DNA of 64,000 nucleotides from Colicola sp016286205 (GTDB lineage: Bacteria > Bacteroidota > Bacteroidia > Bacteroidales > Paludibacteraceae), in the NCBI GenBank assembly GCA_016286205.1, contig JAEESF010000012.1, forward strand, positions 1 to 64,000, in the 5' to 3' direction. Positions 31,565 through 41,363 of the stretch are shown in pieces; within the stretch, counting starts at the first letter, position 1; every line of letters begins with the position of its first letter. Both the position numbers and the translations under genes were made by a program. The notes below the pieces were generated by a model that was not told the DNA's origin, did not search any database, and saw nothing but the letters and a program-made list of their open reading frames with translations.

Positions 31565-32769
31565 CTATTGCGTAGAATTTCTGTATATTGTTCGATAATA
31601 TAATCTATCTCTTCGTCTGTTAACCGTGTATGCAGTGGTAGAGTGATCTCATTCGCAAAGTGTGCGTATGCGTTCGGAAAATCGGCAATGTCGAAACCTA
31701 GATTTTTGTAGGCAGTCATCATTGGTAGAGGTTTATAATGCACGTTGGTTGCAATACCTCTCTCTGCCATCTTAATGATGATGTCTTGTCTCTCATCAGT
31801 TGTGATTCCTGGGACACGTGTAAGATACAGATGTCCCGAAGAAGCATATTCGTCCGTGTAGTGTTTTAGAACGTTAAGCCCCAGTGGTTTGAAAGCCGCA
31901 TCATAACGTTCTATAATCTTACGCCTCCGTGCTAGTAAACTAGGATAACGCTTCATCTGTATCAAACCTATAGCGGCCATGATATCGGTCATGTTACATT
32001 TGTACCAAGGCCCAACGATATCGTATTCCCAAGCTCCCAGTTGAGTTTTTGCTAGAGCATCTTTCGACTGCCCGTGCAGCGAAAATAATTGAACCTGATG
32101 ATATAGTTGCTCGTTATCAATGCCCGGGATATTGCGCCATGTCAAAGCGCCTCCTTCTGCAGTCGTGAAATTCTTAACAGCATGGAAGCTATATGAAGTG
32201 AAATCGGCAATGTTACCAACCATTTTATTATGCCATTGTGCACCAAACGCATGAGCAGCATCAGCGCAGATAGCAACTCTTCCAATAGCACATTGTATAG
32301 CATTCGTAGGACGAAATAATTTTCTCTTTCTTTCCACGATGGCAAAGAGGCGGTCATAGTCGCACGGAATACCTGCCAAATCTACAGGTATAATGGCTTT
32401 TGTTCGCTCATTGATTGCGGATTCGACAGCATCATAATCCATCTCAAGATTATCAACATGCGAGTCAATAAGCACTACTTTTGCGCCTACATGACACACG
32501 ACAGAGGCAGAAGCAGTGTATGTATAAGCAGGCACAATGACTTCGTCTCTCTCTCCAACACCCAATGAGCGCAGGGCCATCTCCAAGCATGCAGTAGCAG
32601 AATTCAAACATACAGCGCGCTCGGTTCCCACATATGCCGCTATCTGTCGTTCCAATTCTTTTGTGCGTGGTCCTGTTGTAATCCAACCGGATAGAATAGC
32701 CTCTTTAACTTCTTGTACTTCTGCTTCCGACATATCTGGCGGAGAGAATGGTATATTAAATCGTTTCAT
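31561..32769 (-). CDS. DegT/DnrJ/EryC1/StrS-type PLP sugar aminotransferase
   Basis: A 402-residue PLP enzyme that transfers an amino group to a keto-sugar nucleotide. GWITTGPRTKELE near the N-terminus, the AHAFGAQW stretch and SFHAVKNFTTAEGG with the PLP-binding lysine are diagnostic. It most resembles 4-amino-4-deoxy-sugar synthases (PglE/WecE type). With the adjacent PglC-type transferase it may make the amino sugar that primes the repeat unit, although no 4,6-dehydratase for UDP-GlcNAc is in the window. Overlaps the next gene by 4 bp. Confidence 0.9.
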   Translation of the reverse strand: MKRFNIPFSPPDMSEAEVQEVKEAILSGWITTGPRTKELERQIAAYVGTERAVCLNSATACLEMALRSLGVGERDEVIVPAYTYTASASVVCHVGAKVVLIDSHVDNLEMDYDAVESAINERTKAIIPVDLAGIPCDYDRLFAIVERKRKLFRPTNAIQCAIGRVAICADAAHAFGAQWHNKMVGNIADFTSYSFHAVKNFTTAEGGALTWRNIPGIDNEQLYHQVQLFSLHGQSKDALAKTQLGAWEYDIVGPWYKCNMTDIMAAIGLIQMKRYPSLLARRRKIIERYDAAFKPLGLNVLKHYTDEYASSGHLYLTRVPGITTDERQDIIIKMAERGIATNVHYKPLPMMTAYKNLGFDIADFPNAYAHFANEITLPLHTRLTDEEIDYIIEQYTEILRNR

Positions 32770-33776
32770 TATCTATTGTTTTGTACATCAAATGAACTAT
32801 GGAAAAGCAGCTTAAGCAAACCACGGATGTATCCCCAACCGTAACTAACATGAATGCAACAGAAGACCAGTGGTAGATAAGCATTCTTGTAGCGCAATCC
32901 AATGGAGCAAATAAGCGTAATATAGAGAGCAATGCAGCATAGGTAGATCCAACAGCAAAGTGTATTGATAAACGCAAGTGGCAACCCAATGATAAGTCCT
33001 AATACAAATGCAAATGGAACAAATTGTCGGATAGTAACTGGACGTTTGATTTTTTTGTTTACCAGTGGTTTGTACAACCCATATTGATAGAACATTTTTG
33101 ATACTTTAGCGATGTTTTCTCGAGAATAATACGCGGTGCTAATAGTTGGCACTAAGTATATATATCCACCGTGCATCGTGATTCGGGCGTTCAGCTCGTC
33201 ATCTTGATTGCGGGTAAGTTCTTCATCAAATAGCCCGATTTCATCAAATATTGATTTGCGCCAGAAACCAAATGGTACAGTATCAACTCTGGTTGGGCGC
33301 ATAACAGTAGAAATACGGAACGTGCTATTTCCTACACCTAAAGGATTACTGCATGCAAGAGCGATTGCCTGCGCCTTACGTGACTCATTGGCAGATAGAG
33401 TTTTGCAAACTGCTCCAACATTAGCCGCGTTAGGAAGGGTTTGTAGAGCATTCAAAAGCGTGCTTACATAATTTGTTGAAAATATTGAGTGCGCATCAAT
33501 GCGACATATATATTCTCCTTTCGCGGCGCGAATGCCGATATTCATTGCATAAGGCGCAGTATGATGTGGATTGTCAAGCAGATGTATCCATGTGTATTTC
33601 TTTGCGTACTTTGCTATTACATCGCGAGTCCCATCCGTACTCATACCATCCACCAATAATAATTCCATTGCTTCAATAGGATAATCTTGGTGAAGAATTG
33701 AGTCGATACACTTTTCAACAAAGCGAATCTCGTTGTATATAGGACATATGATGCTTACTAACTCCATGCGTATCAA
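32769..33776 (-). CDS. Family-2 glycosyltransferase, ExoA-like, with C-terminal membrane helices
   Basis: 335 residues. The GT-A fold shows VSIICPIYNEIRFVEKCIDS, LLLVDGMSTDGT, a DAH metal motif in CRIDAHSIF and RNQDDELNAR. A cluster of hydrophobic helices (about 265-320) anchors it, as in ExoA-type succinoglycan transferases. It would extend a lipid-linked glycan at the inner membrane. A start at residue 4 (33767) is possible. It overlaps the aminotransferase start by one base, so translation is coupled. Confidence 0.88.
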   Translation of the reverse strand: MIRMELVSIICPIYNEIRFVEKCIDSILHQDYPIEAMELLLVDGMSTDGTRDVIAKYAKKYTWIHLLDNPHHTAPYAMNIGIRAAKGEYICRIDAHSIFSTNYVSTLLNALQTLPNAANVGAVCKTLSANESRKAQAIALACSNPLGVGNSTFRISTVMRPTRVDTVPFGFWRKSIFDEIGLFDEELTRNQDDELNARITMHGGYIYLVPTISTAYYSRENIAKVSKMFYQYGLYKPLVNKKIKRPVTIRQFVPFAFVLGLIIGLPLAFINTLCCWIYLCCIALYITLICSIGLRYKNAYLPLVFCCIHVSYGWGYIRGLLKLLFHSSFDVQNNR

Positions 33777-33778
33777 TG

Positions 33779-34579
33779 TTACTTATTCAAAATCATTGTG
33801 TGTAATCCTCCGAAGACTCGCGTGACTAGGAATCGGAAGGAATAGGAGGCATCACTTCTATATATTGTGATGTACAGTTTTATTAGATTGTAGCAATTCT
33901 TGAAATTCTCCATCCAGGTTAGACTATTTGATGCACTATTGGTCCTTAATCTCCGATAGTAGATCGCATTTTGGCTTGTAAAACAAATATAATGCATACG
34001 ATTTGAAATAGCAAACATGAACAAAGAATCTTCTCCTAAGACGAAGCGAGTATCAAAACGCCGTTCGCCAATGATGTTTCGGTGTATCAATTTCATGCAT
34101 GGGCCGCTGAAGTATTTCTTTGCCTTATAAAATGGTTGTTTACCATATTTAGCCCTGTGTGAATATTCATGCTCAATGTAATTTGGCACATATTCATGCA
34201 TTTTGCAAAATGCAACAGTATAACTTGCAGCAATGGTATCAGGCGTTGCCAATGGATATAGTTCTTCTAAATATGTTGGAGATACGTAATCATCGTCATC
34301 AATAAAGGTTATATATTCTCCTTTCGCCTTATCAATACCCATATTTCGAGCATTGCTTACTCCTGCAGTCTCTGTTTGAATAACATGTATTGAAATGTCA
34401 GGGTGGGAGAGAGCATATGCTTGTAGGTCCTTTAGCCATGGGGCTTTGCATCCATTTAGCACAACGATAACCTCCCATAATTCAGGAGACATCGTTTGAG
34501 CGCATACGCTGTCCAAACAAGTCCAAATATAGTCTTTAGGCTTGTAAGTCGGGATGATTATGGATATCTTCGGACTCAT
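33779..34579 (-). CDS. Family-2 glycosyltransferase
   Basis: 266 residues: a single GT-A domain with ISIIIPTYKPKDYIWTC, GVSNARNMGIDKAKG, a four-Asp metal site FIDDDDYV and FVLGEDSLFM near residue 190. No membrane helix. The acceptor and donor are unknown. It starts one base into the stop of the upstream glycosyltransferase gene, in a run of coupled genes. Confidence 0.88.
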   Translation of the reverse strand: MSPKISIIIPTYKPKDYIWTCLDSVCAQTMSPELWEVIVVLNGCKAPWLKDLQAYALSHPDISIHVIQTETAGVSNARNMGIDKAKGEYITFIDDDDYVSPTYLEELYPLATPDTIAASYTVAFCKMHEYVPNYIEHEYSHRAKYGKQPFYKAKKYFSGPCMKLIHRNIIGERRFDTRFVLGEDSLFMFAISNRMHYICFTSQNAIYYRRLRTNSASNSLTWMENFKNCYNLIKLYITIYRSDASYSFRFLVTRVFGGLHTMILNK

Positions 34580-35442
34580 TATTGTTTTTTGTATGTTGTA
34601 ATCCAGTGCGTGATTCCTACAAATGGATTATTTCCTATTGCGATGGAGTGGCATAATAGGCGTATTGCTGCCATCAATCCATGTCGCTTGCACGCAGTGT
34701 AGATGTAGTACATAATCGATTTTTGATATCGTGCTAAGTGACGGCTTCGGACGAACTTGTTATAGCGGGCACTCACCTCAATCCGATCTGTCAGATTTTG
34801 TAGGCTACTCGTGGTCGTTAAACTGCCGTCACGTGTCGTTACGCAATATATGGTCGCATCTACTGCTTTTACATTCTTTGCATAATAGCCTGTCAGTAGA
34901 GAGAACATCACGTCATTTGCAGCATGGGTCTCTTCAAAACGAATCTTATGTTCTGTGATTAGCTGCATTCTAATCATTTTTCCACAAGGAGAAGGCCAAT
35001 TATATCGTAGTACGTTTTCGTCGTGAGTGTGCCAATACTGCTCGATGGCAGTGTTCAGCTCTATATGACGACTCTCTTTGCTATTTTTATTGAGTAGTAT
35101 ATTACTCGTAAATTTGAAGAAAACAATATCTTCTGTCGCAGAAAGTTGTTTATCTAAATGCTCAAATGCATCATTAGTAAAACAGTCATCTGCATCGAGT
35201 AGCAATAACCATTTGCCTGTCGCTTGTGCTAATCCTACATTACGTGCTCTGCCTGCTCCTTTACCATGAGGCGAATATAGTATCTTTATATTCTGCCTTT
35301 CTATGAAGAAAGACTTATCCAAGGGCTCTCGTCCATTATCCACGACCAGAACTTCTATGTCTTGTCTACAAGGCACGCTCTGTACTGCGTGGGTCAGCAC
35401 ATCCGGTGTATCACAATATGGAATGATGATGCTATAATTCAT
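34579..35442 (-). CDS. Family-2 glycosyltransferase
   Basis: 287 residues, GT-A fold: YSIIIPYCDTPDVLTHAV, KGAGRARNVGLAQATGKW and the metal-binding LLDADDCF. AANDVMFSLLTG marks the acceptor-side helix. No signal or membrane segment. It overlaps the upstream transferase gene by 11 bp. Confidence 0.87.
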   Translation of the reverse strand: MNYSIIIPYCDTPDVLTHAVQSVPCRQDIEVLVVDNGREPLDKSFFIERQNIKILYSPHGKGAGRARNVGLAQATGKWLLLLDADDCFTNDAFEHLDKQLSATEDIVFFKFTSNILLNKNSKESRHIELNTAIEQYWHTHDENVLRYNWPSPCGKMIRMQLITEHKIRFEETHAANDVMFSLLTGYYAKNVKAVDATIYCVTTRDGSLTTTSSLQNLTDRIEVSARYNKFVRSRHLARYQKSIMYYIYTACKRHGLMAAIRLLCHSIAIGNNPFVGITHWITTYKKQ

Positions 35443-36358
35443 TGTTGGTTAACCATGTAAGCCCAGGTTTCCGTTCTTTCGTACGACTTTGGTGTATCTC
35501 TTTAAGATTGTGTATTAATTGGCGCAGAGCGGATACTAGGTCTTTTAGACAACGCAATAAATAATGTCGTTTGGTCGCTCTTCCGATATTTTGTGTGATT
35601 AATTTCGTGGCCATCAAGCGACGTTCGATGCCAGTGTTGTTTATGTTCGTCGCAACTAATAGTAGTTTTCTGTATAACGCTCCTTCTTGGTATACATTTT
35701 CATTGCCATGTAGTTTTCTGTCATGTCGTATATATGTATTTGCTACCAAGCGGAGACCAAATGTATGATAGGTTAGACGATGAATGTAATTGTCGTCTTC
35801 TCCATATTGGAAGAATAATGGATTGAATCCTCCTACTTGTCGGATAATGCCGACCGGGAGTAGCCAACACGCAGCATTGACATAAGAAATCGGATAAGTC
35901 TCTTTTTCTGTCCCTTTTAATAGCATTTCTTCTGTTATACCTTGCAATGCCGCGGACTCGCCAATACTCTTATTGTAAAAATTGGCATCTACAGATTTTC
36001 CGCTTCCGTTGAGATGGATCGGTGTCAGCAAGTGTTTGCCGTCATCGTGCTCCAGAAGTTTGGCTAATGTATCTTTTTGTATGGCAGCGTCTTGGTTTAA
36101 TAAGAGTATATGGGTGGCTCCATGCGTTAGGGCATGCATGATGCCGAGATTATTGGCCTGACCAAAACCCAGATTGTGATTTTGCGGAAGAAGAACCACT
36201 TCCGGATAGTTCTTCTGAATATACGCCATGCTATCGTCCGTAGAATGATTGTCCACGACGATTGTAGTTACTTCGACAGACGAAGTCCTAAGGCTATTCA
36301 AACAATAGTCCATCCATTTTCGTCCGTTGTAGGTCACGATGACAGCGTATAGGTTCAT
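35432..36358 (-). CDS. Family-2 glycosyltransferase (rhamnosyltransferase-like)
   Basis: 308 residues, GT-A fold: AVIVTYNGRKWMDYCLNS, VDNHSTDDS, HNLGFGQANNLGI and the NQD metal motif in LLLNQDAAI, followed by FFQYGEDDNYIHRL. This Q/N-x-D variant is common among dTDP-rhamnose transferases, but the donor is unproven and no dTDP-rhamnose synthesis genes are present here. The C-terminus is basic. Confidence 0.88.
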   Translation of the reverse strand: MNLYAVIVTYNGRKWMDYCLNSLRTSSVEVTTIVVDNHSTDDSMAYIQKNYPEVVLLPQNHNLGFGQANNLGIMHALTHGATHILLLNQDAAIQKDTLAKLLEHDDGKHLLTPIHLNGSGKSVDANFYNKSIGESAALQGITEEMLLKGTEKETYPISYVNAACWLLPVGIIRQVGGFNPLFFQYGEDDNYIHRLTYHTFGLRLVANTYIRHDRKLHGNENVYQEGALYRKLLLVATNINNTGIERRLMATKLITQNIGRATKRHYLLRCLKDLVSALRQLIHNLKEIHQSRTKERKPGLTWLTNNEL

Positions 36359-36361
36359 GTG

Positions 36362-37096
36362 CTATTCAAAAAACTGTTTGTAGATGGCGAGCAGGCTCTC
36401 TTTACTCCATCTGGATTTCTGTGCTTGGTTAATGAGGCCGGTGCTAATATTGCCAGTGTTGGCAATATGCAGGGCAGGGCAGTATGCTACGTTCAGGTGT
36501 GCTTTGCGCACTAATTCCGCCATATATATCTCTTCGCCATACATGAATCCCGGGAAATGGATGTCAGGATTCTTTTGTACAAAGGCCATTGTAAACAACA
36601 TGAACGATCCGTGTCCGGCATAAATATAGCAAGCAGGATAGATTTTCGCTTTTTTACTTTTCAACAGATGCAATCTGTAATAAAGACGGTAAATCCATGT
36701 ACTGCTATATATAATATTCCAAATAAAGAAGTTGCATTTCTCCGGTCGTTTCAGCATATTTGGGTTTTCGTGACGGTCTATCTTGTCAGTGTAGATATCC
36801 GGTGCGATCCAGCCTATGCCCGTCGTGTCGATTTGTAATAACTGCTCAAAGAAATCCGGTGCTAATTTTAGATCGACATTAGAGATGGAGACAAAATCAT
36901 AGTCTTTAGCCAGCGTGTTATACACTGGTGAAGCGCCGCCAAAATAGCCCAGATTATGTTCCGAGTTGTCTGCTATCTTTATATCTACTATCATTTTGTT
37001 TTCTACCGCCTTGGCTGCACGATGAACTGACTCCACGAATGTGTGAAGGGCTTCATCTGAATGATATGTGACGCATATGAGCAGATATTTTTTCAT
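36362..37096 (-). CDS. Family-2-like glycosyltransferase
   Basis: About 244 residues from the ATG at 37096, which overlaps the upstream stop as ATGA; the ORF's in-frame ATG at 37138 would add 14 residues inside the neighbour. YLLICVTYHSDEAL, LGYFGGASP and the NVD motif in ISNVDLKL place it in the GT2 clan as a divergent member; FPGFMYGEEIYMAELV follows. It is the most divergent of the seven transferases. Confidence 0.82.
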   Translation of the reverse strand: MKKYLLICVTYHSDEALHTFVESVHRAAKAVENKMIVDIKIADNSEHNLGYFGGASPVYNTLAKDYDFVSISNVDLKLAPDFFEQLLQIDTTGIGWIAPDIYTDKIDRHENPNMLKRPEKCNFFIWNIIYSSTWIYRLYYRLHLLKSKKAKIYPACYIYAGHGSFMLFTMAFVQKNPDIHFPGFMYGEEIYMAELVRKAHLNVAYCPALHIANTGNISTGLINQAQKSRWSKESLLAIYKQFFE

Positions 37097-38001
37097 CGTG
37101 TCATATATGTTTTGATAAAATACACCATAACAAACCACAAGGAAATAGGCATCATCAGTATGGCCGCCAGCAAATTATCTGTTCGCAAAATGAGTGGTGC
37201 AATTGTTTTGGCAATCGCGGTGCTGCGGTACTTAGCCATGCGCAGCAGCCAAATCCAGAGTTCCTCAGATATACGGAAGAGCCATAAGCATTTGGACAAG
37301 CCGTGCAGTTGTTGGGTTATGTATGCCATAAAAGTAAAGTTGCCTTCTTGGATCTTGATATAAGAACCTGTTTTGCCATGTTCGTTTTGATAGTAGATAG
37401 CTCCGCAATAATTGGGTAGAGCAGCTTGTTTGGGTTTTGCCATAAAACAGGCGATGTGCCACTTCCAGTCTTCTCGGAAGCAGCAAGCACTACGAAAAGC
37501 GAGTTGGTGTAGCCTAATGAAATCCAAGCGGTACAAGAAACTATGAATAGGCGTTGAGGCTCCCAATCCCCATTGCGTCAGTACTTTGTAAAGACTAAGC
37601 ACCGTACTGCGGGACTTGGTTCTGAGTCCGTGATTTTCTTCCCTACAGAAAGCAGTATAAGAGATGTCCAAGCCTTTTTGCTCCATGAAGGCTACTTGTC
37701 GCTCCAATTTCTCCGGATCTATTGTATCATCAGCATCCAAGAATTGAATGAATTGTCCTTTTGCTATCCGGATTCCTGCGTCACGGGCGCTTGCACTACC
37801 TCCATTTTCTTTTTGTATCAATCTCAGCCGAGTGTCTTGCTTGCAGAGTTGCTGCGCAATAACTGCGGTCTCGTCGGTAGAGCCATCGTTCACGATAATA
37901 CATTCCCAGTTCGTGAACGTTTGGGCTTGAAGTGACTTAATAGCCTTGGGCAAAAATGCCGCTTGGTTATAACAGGGTACTATAATTGAGACGCTAATCA
38001 T
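37093..38001 (-). CDS. Family-2 glycosyltransferase with C-terminal hydrophobic helix
   Basis: 302 residues: VSIIVPCYNQAAFLPKAI, IIVNDGSTDET, GSASARDAGIRIAKG and the DADD metal site in FLDADDTI. A C-terminal hydrophobic segment (LLAAILMMPISLWFVMVYFI) probably anchors it. It overlaps the polymerase gene by 8 bp and the next transferase by 4 bp. Confidence 0.88.
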   Translation of the reverse strand: MISVSIIVPCYNQAAFLPKAIKSLQAQTFTNWECIIVNDGSTDETAVIAQQLCKQDTRLRLIQKENGGSASARDAGIRIAKGQFIQFLDADDTIDPEKLERQVAFMEQKGLDISYTAFCREENHGLRTKSRSTVLSLYKVLTQWGLGASTPIHSFLYRLDFIRLHQLAFRSACCFREDWKWHIACFMAKPKQAALPNYCGAIYYQNEHGKTGSYIKIQEGNFTFMAYITQQLHGLSKCLWLFRISEELWIWLLRMAKYRSTAIAKTIAPLILRTDNLLAAILMMPISLWFVMVYFIKTYMTR

Positions 38002-39211
38002 TAATAGGCTTTAAATGGATAGCAAGGAATAATGATAACCAAAATATTGGCAACATACTGAGTGTACGTGAAAAGAGACTGTATGAGAGATACTGTATGA
38101 ATAGAAGTGCGCAAAATAGATATTGCTTGTTGTATTCAGCAGTGCGGAAAATCTTTACAAGAGTCCAAACAATCAAAACTAAAAACAGCGTGCCTCCAAG
38201 AATACCAAGTCCCAAATATGATTCAAAGATGCTATTGTGTACATATTCTCCCTCGATAAACATTGAAGATCCCAATATCGGACTATCGGTGAACTGTTGC
38301 CATGCTTTTTTATATAAAACATCACGTCCGCTAGTTACGCCTGCTTCCAAGCTATTGGGATCATAGATAGATGCGTATAACCGATCTAAAGCTTGATTTC
38401 CGTATGACGATAGGATATCATTGAGAACAGGCAACAATGCAATAAATAGGATGGCAATGATAGGTAATCCAATGAGAATCTTCATCTTGTGTCCGTTCAT
38501 ATATAAATATGCGACAAAACAGATAAGTAGTGCTACAATGGCGCCGCGTGAACCTGCAGCGACAGAGATGAATAATCCAACTACGATTGAAAGAACACTT
38601 AGAACCTTATGCCACCATCGAATGTCTTCTTGGTGGAATAGGGTAATTGCGAGTAATGTAATTGTAGTACCCAGATGGCCAAAGGCTATGGTATCCATAG
38701 AGGCATTTCCCATGAATCGTCCATCAGCTCCGATATATTCTGCACGACCAGTGAATATGTAGTACATACTCAGTAGACCCATCGTTAGAAAAATGAGAAG
38801 AATGCAAGTGTTGAATTTGCGGAGATTAATCATTCCCCATTTGAAGAAATAGAATCCATAAAACGGAACAATAGTTGCGTTAACAAACAAGAATATTGCC
38901 GCAAAAGGATTTGTCACGATGCTTTGTTCTACTCCTGATATCATGAAGTCATACACTAATCGAAGTAGGTATAGCCATATAAATAGTTGTACAACAATGG
39001 AGATACTCCCAATACGATTATGATTGACTTTGCCTTGAGATACTTGCAATAGAATTAGAAAAACAAATGCTATGAAAATTATCACATAATACGCACTCTT
39101 AAGCAATGCGAAATTACTATCCTCAGGCAGGTACGTAAACCAGTCATAAGAAAATAGTAACAGTAGAATAAACCACTGCAGCCATGCAATTATGCGATCT
39201 TTATTAATCAT
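37994..39211 (-). CDS. Wzy-like O-antigen/capsule polymerase or ligase
   Basis: 405 residues with about eleven hydrophobic helices and a large periplasmic loop (about 285-340) containing SGRDVLYKKAWQQFTDSPILG and YVHNSIFESYLGLGILGG, the H-N-x(n)-G-L-G pattern of the Wzy_C/WaaL family. It would join lipid-linked repeat units in the periplasm after flipping. Polymerase fits better than ligase because a flippase, chain-length kinase and export lipoproteins are in the locus. Confidence 0.85.
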   Translation of the reverse strand: MINKDRIIAWLQWFILLLLFSYDWFTYLPEDSNFALLKSAYYVIIFIAFVFLILLQVSQGKVNHNRIGSISIVVQLFIWLYLLRLVYDFMISGVEQSIVTNPFAAIFLFVNATIVPFYGFYFFKWGMINLRKFNTCILLIFLTMGLLSMYYIFTGRAEYIGADGRFMGNASMDTIAFGHLGTTITLLAITLFHQEDIRWWHKVLSVLSIVVGLFISVAAGSRGAIVALLICFVAYLYMNGHKMKILIGLPIIAILFIALLPVLNDILSSYGNQALDRLYASIYDPNSLEAGVTSGRDVLYKKAWQQFTDSPILGSSMFIEGEYVHNSIFESYLGLGILGGTLFLVLIVWTLVKIFRTAEYNKQYLFCALLFIQYLSYSLFSRTLSMLPIFWLSLFLAIHLKPIND

Positions 39212-40011
39212 TTTATTAGTCTAGACCATCTGAGACGTTGTTCCTCACTTCGGATATAGGTTCCTGTTGGACGCCCCTGTTTTTGCATTACATATTCATT
39301 GGATTTAATGCGAAGATTGTCTGCTTCTTGAGATCTTGGCCTATTCTCAGTAGGATGTAGGTATACAAAGTTACGGACGTATTTGTCATGAGCATGTGAA
39401 TACGTTTGGTGAATCCTATAATGAATATCGTTCTCTTCACCATACATAAAGATTGATTCATCAAAACCACCTGCATTAATCAGCATCTCTTTGCGGACAC
39501 AGAAACACGCACCACAAAAATACATCCATCTCCACACATATAAATCCAATCGTTTCGCAAGTATTCCACCCCCCCAACGCACTAATCCATGATAATGATT
39601 AAGCAGCGAGAACGATGTGCCACGTTTGCCCATATCATTGATTATTTGCTTAAAACCGCATAATGCCAGGCGCTTGTCTGTCTTATATAGCTCTACAATC
39701 TTGCGAAATGACATTTGAACCAACTTAACGTCTGGGTTCATAATCATTATTATTGGCGCACTAGCTTGTTTGATACCACGATTATTGCCTTGGCCATAGC
39801 CACCATTCTTGGTGTTATGCACTATTTGCACTTGCTCCCCATACAAATGCGCAATCTCATCCTTCATGTGAGCATAGTTGTCACTGTTATTGTCAACCAC
39901 AATGACTTCCAGTGCATCACCTATGTCATTATGCGCAAACAGAGCATCCAAACATGCGTAAATGTCCGGTTCGGAATTATAGGTAACAATTATGACTGCC
40001 AGTTCTTTCAT
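39208..40011 (-). CDS. Family-2 glycosyltransferase (rhamnosyltransferase-like)
   Basis: 267 residues from the ATG at 40011, whose ATGA overlaps the flippase stop; 40020 is the longer alternative. LAVIIVTYNSEPDIYACL, VVDNNSDN, GGYGQGNNRGIKQ and the NPD metal motif in IMIMNPDVKL are visible; FIYGEEND-like FMYGEENDIHYR follows. Soluble, probably membrane-peripheral. Confidence 0.88.
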   Translation of the reverse strand: MKELAVIIVTYNSEPDIYACLDALFAHNDIGDALEVIVVDNNSDNYAHMKDEIAHLYGEQVQIVHNTKNGGYGQGNNRGIKQASAPIIMIMNPDVKLVQMSFRKIVELYKTDKRLALCGFKQIINDMGKRGTSFSLLNHYHGLVRWGGGILAKRLDLYVWRWMYFCGACFCVRKEMLINAGGFDESIFMYGEENDIHYRIHQTYSHAHDKYVRNFVYLHPTENRPRSQEADNLRIKSNEYVMQKQGRPTGTYIRSEEQRLRWSRLIK

Positions 40012-41363
40012 TTTCCCCATAATTCTTTGATTACCACGCTAGGCCATTTCCAGTTCTGGTAGGCTAGTTGCGCAAAGCCTGGTGCCAAAATCATGCCCCA
40101 TATTCCCCAATGTAGCGGTTGTAAAAAGACAACCAATAATACAATCGTTGCAGCGCCACTTACCAACGACGGGATAAAGAACGGAATCTTATTGTCCGCC
40201 ATAATGAAGCCCGCAGAAGTAGAGTGGTTGTGCTCTAATGCGCTGATAATCAGCATTGCGATAAGCATTGAGAACGGCACAAAGTGCGTTTGGCTATGTA
40301 TAACTCCCAGTGCCCATTCGCCGAGACCAATCCATGCTAGTCCGCCAACGATATATATCGCCCAGAGACTACCTATGCATAGCAGAAAGTATCGCTTCAA
40401 CGTGACTAAATCGTTCTCTGCGCGGCATTGTGCCAACTTAGGCATATAAGCCTGGTAGAATACGGTTGCGCAGCGTGCCAGAATATCCATTACTTGCAGT
40501 GTAATGCCATAACATGCTACTTCTTCCAGTGTCAAAAAGGCAGACCCAATCAAAATAGCCGATTTGTTCACGCAGAAACCGCCTAATTGGGTTAAACCAA
40601 TCTTGATGGCATTTGGTGAAATGGCCGCTAGAATGGCTTTGGGTTCCTTTGGATCTGCGGTTTCTAAGTGTGCTTTCAGTTCCGGAGTGAAAAATACTCG
40701 ATAGGTCAGCACCCGTCTTACGATTGTTGAGATTAACTGTGATGCGACGATAGCTGTTAGTCCAAAACCTGCATAAATCAATCCGATGGCCAAACCAATA
40801 TAGATGGTCTGCCCAAGCATGTTAATTTGCTGACTACGTGTCACATAGCCTTTGCCAATCAGTAGTGCATCGTAATAGAATGTGTACAGATTGTAACAGT
40901 TGATGGCTATCAGCAGAAGCCATGCTACCATTGCGTCTTGCTTGTCTCCGGTGTACTTCTGCAGAATGAAATAGAAGTAGGCGGTTCCCGCAGTTAGGAG
41001 CAAACCAAATACCGCCAATGCCATCCAACGATAGAATCGTTTCATCGCAATCAGCGACCCTTTCAGTAGGCTGTAATCGACGGCAGAATCGGCTGTCGTA
41101 TGCGCAACACCATTTTTCTGCAATTCCTTAACACCGGAAAAGATATAACTAATGTTTCTGGCGAAGGAAGGCCTGAAACCAAAATCGAGCAACAGGACTA
41201 ATGCGGTAATAGTTTGGAATATATTCCAAATACCGACAGTCTCATCGGACATTTTGTTCAAGATGAATGGTAGCAACAGGACACCCGCGCCAATCATAAA
41301 GGCGGTTCCTGCATAGCTCCACACTATCTCACGTTTGCCGATATGTTCAATTTTCTCGCTCAC
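40008..41363 (-). CDS. Wzx-like polysaccharide flippase (MOP superfamily)
   Basis: 451 residues with about twelve membrane helices spread evenly, starting REIVWSYAGTAFMIGAGVLLLPFIL and including ETVGIWNIFQTITALVLLLDFG, a typical opening for Wzx/RfbX transporters. It would flip undecaprenyl-linked repeat units to the periplasm. Its start overlaps the stop of the dehydrogenase gene by one base. Confidence 0.9.
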   Translation of the reverse strand: MSEKIEHIGKREIVWSYAGTAFMIGAGVLLLPFILNKMSDETVGIWNIFQTITALVLLLDFGFRPSFARNISYIFSGVKELQKNGVAHTTADSAVDYSLLKGSLIAMKRFYRWMALAVFGLLLTAGTAYFYFILQKYTGDKQDAMVAWLLLIAINCYNLYTFYYDALLIGKGYVTRSQQINMLGQTIYIGLAIGLIYAGFGLTAIVASQLISTIVRRVLTYRVFFTPELKAHLETADPKEPKAILAAISPNAIKIGLTQLGGFCVNKSAILIGSAFLTLEEVACYGITLQVMDILARCATVFYQAYMPKLAQCRAENDLVTLKRYFLLCIGSLWAIYIVGGLAWIGLGEWALGVIHSQTHFVPFSMLIAMLIISALEHNHSTSAGFIMADNKIPFFIPSLVSGAATIVLLVVFLQPLHWGIWGMILAPGFAQLAYQNWKWPSVVIKELWGK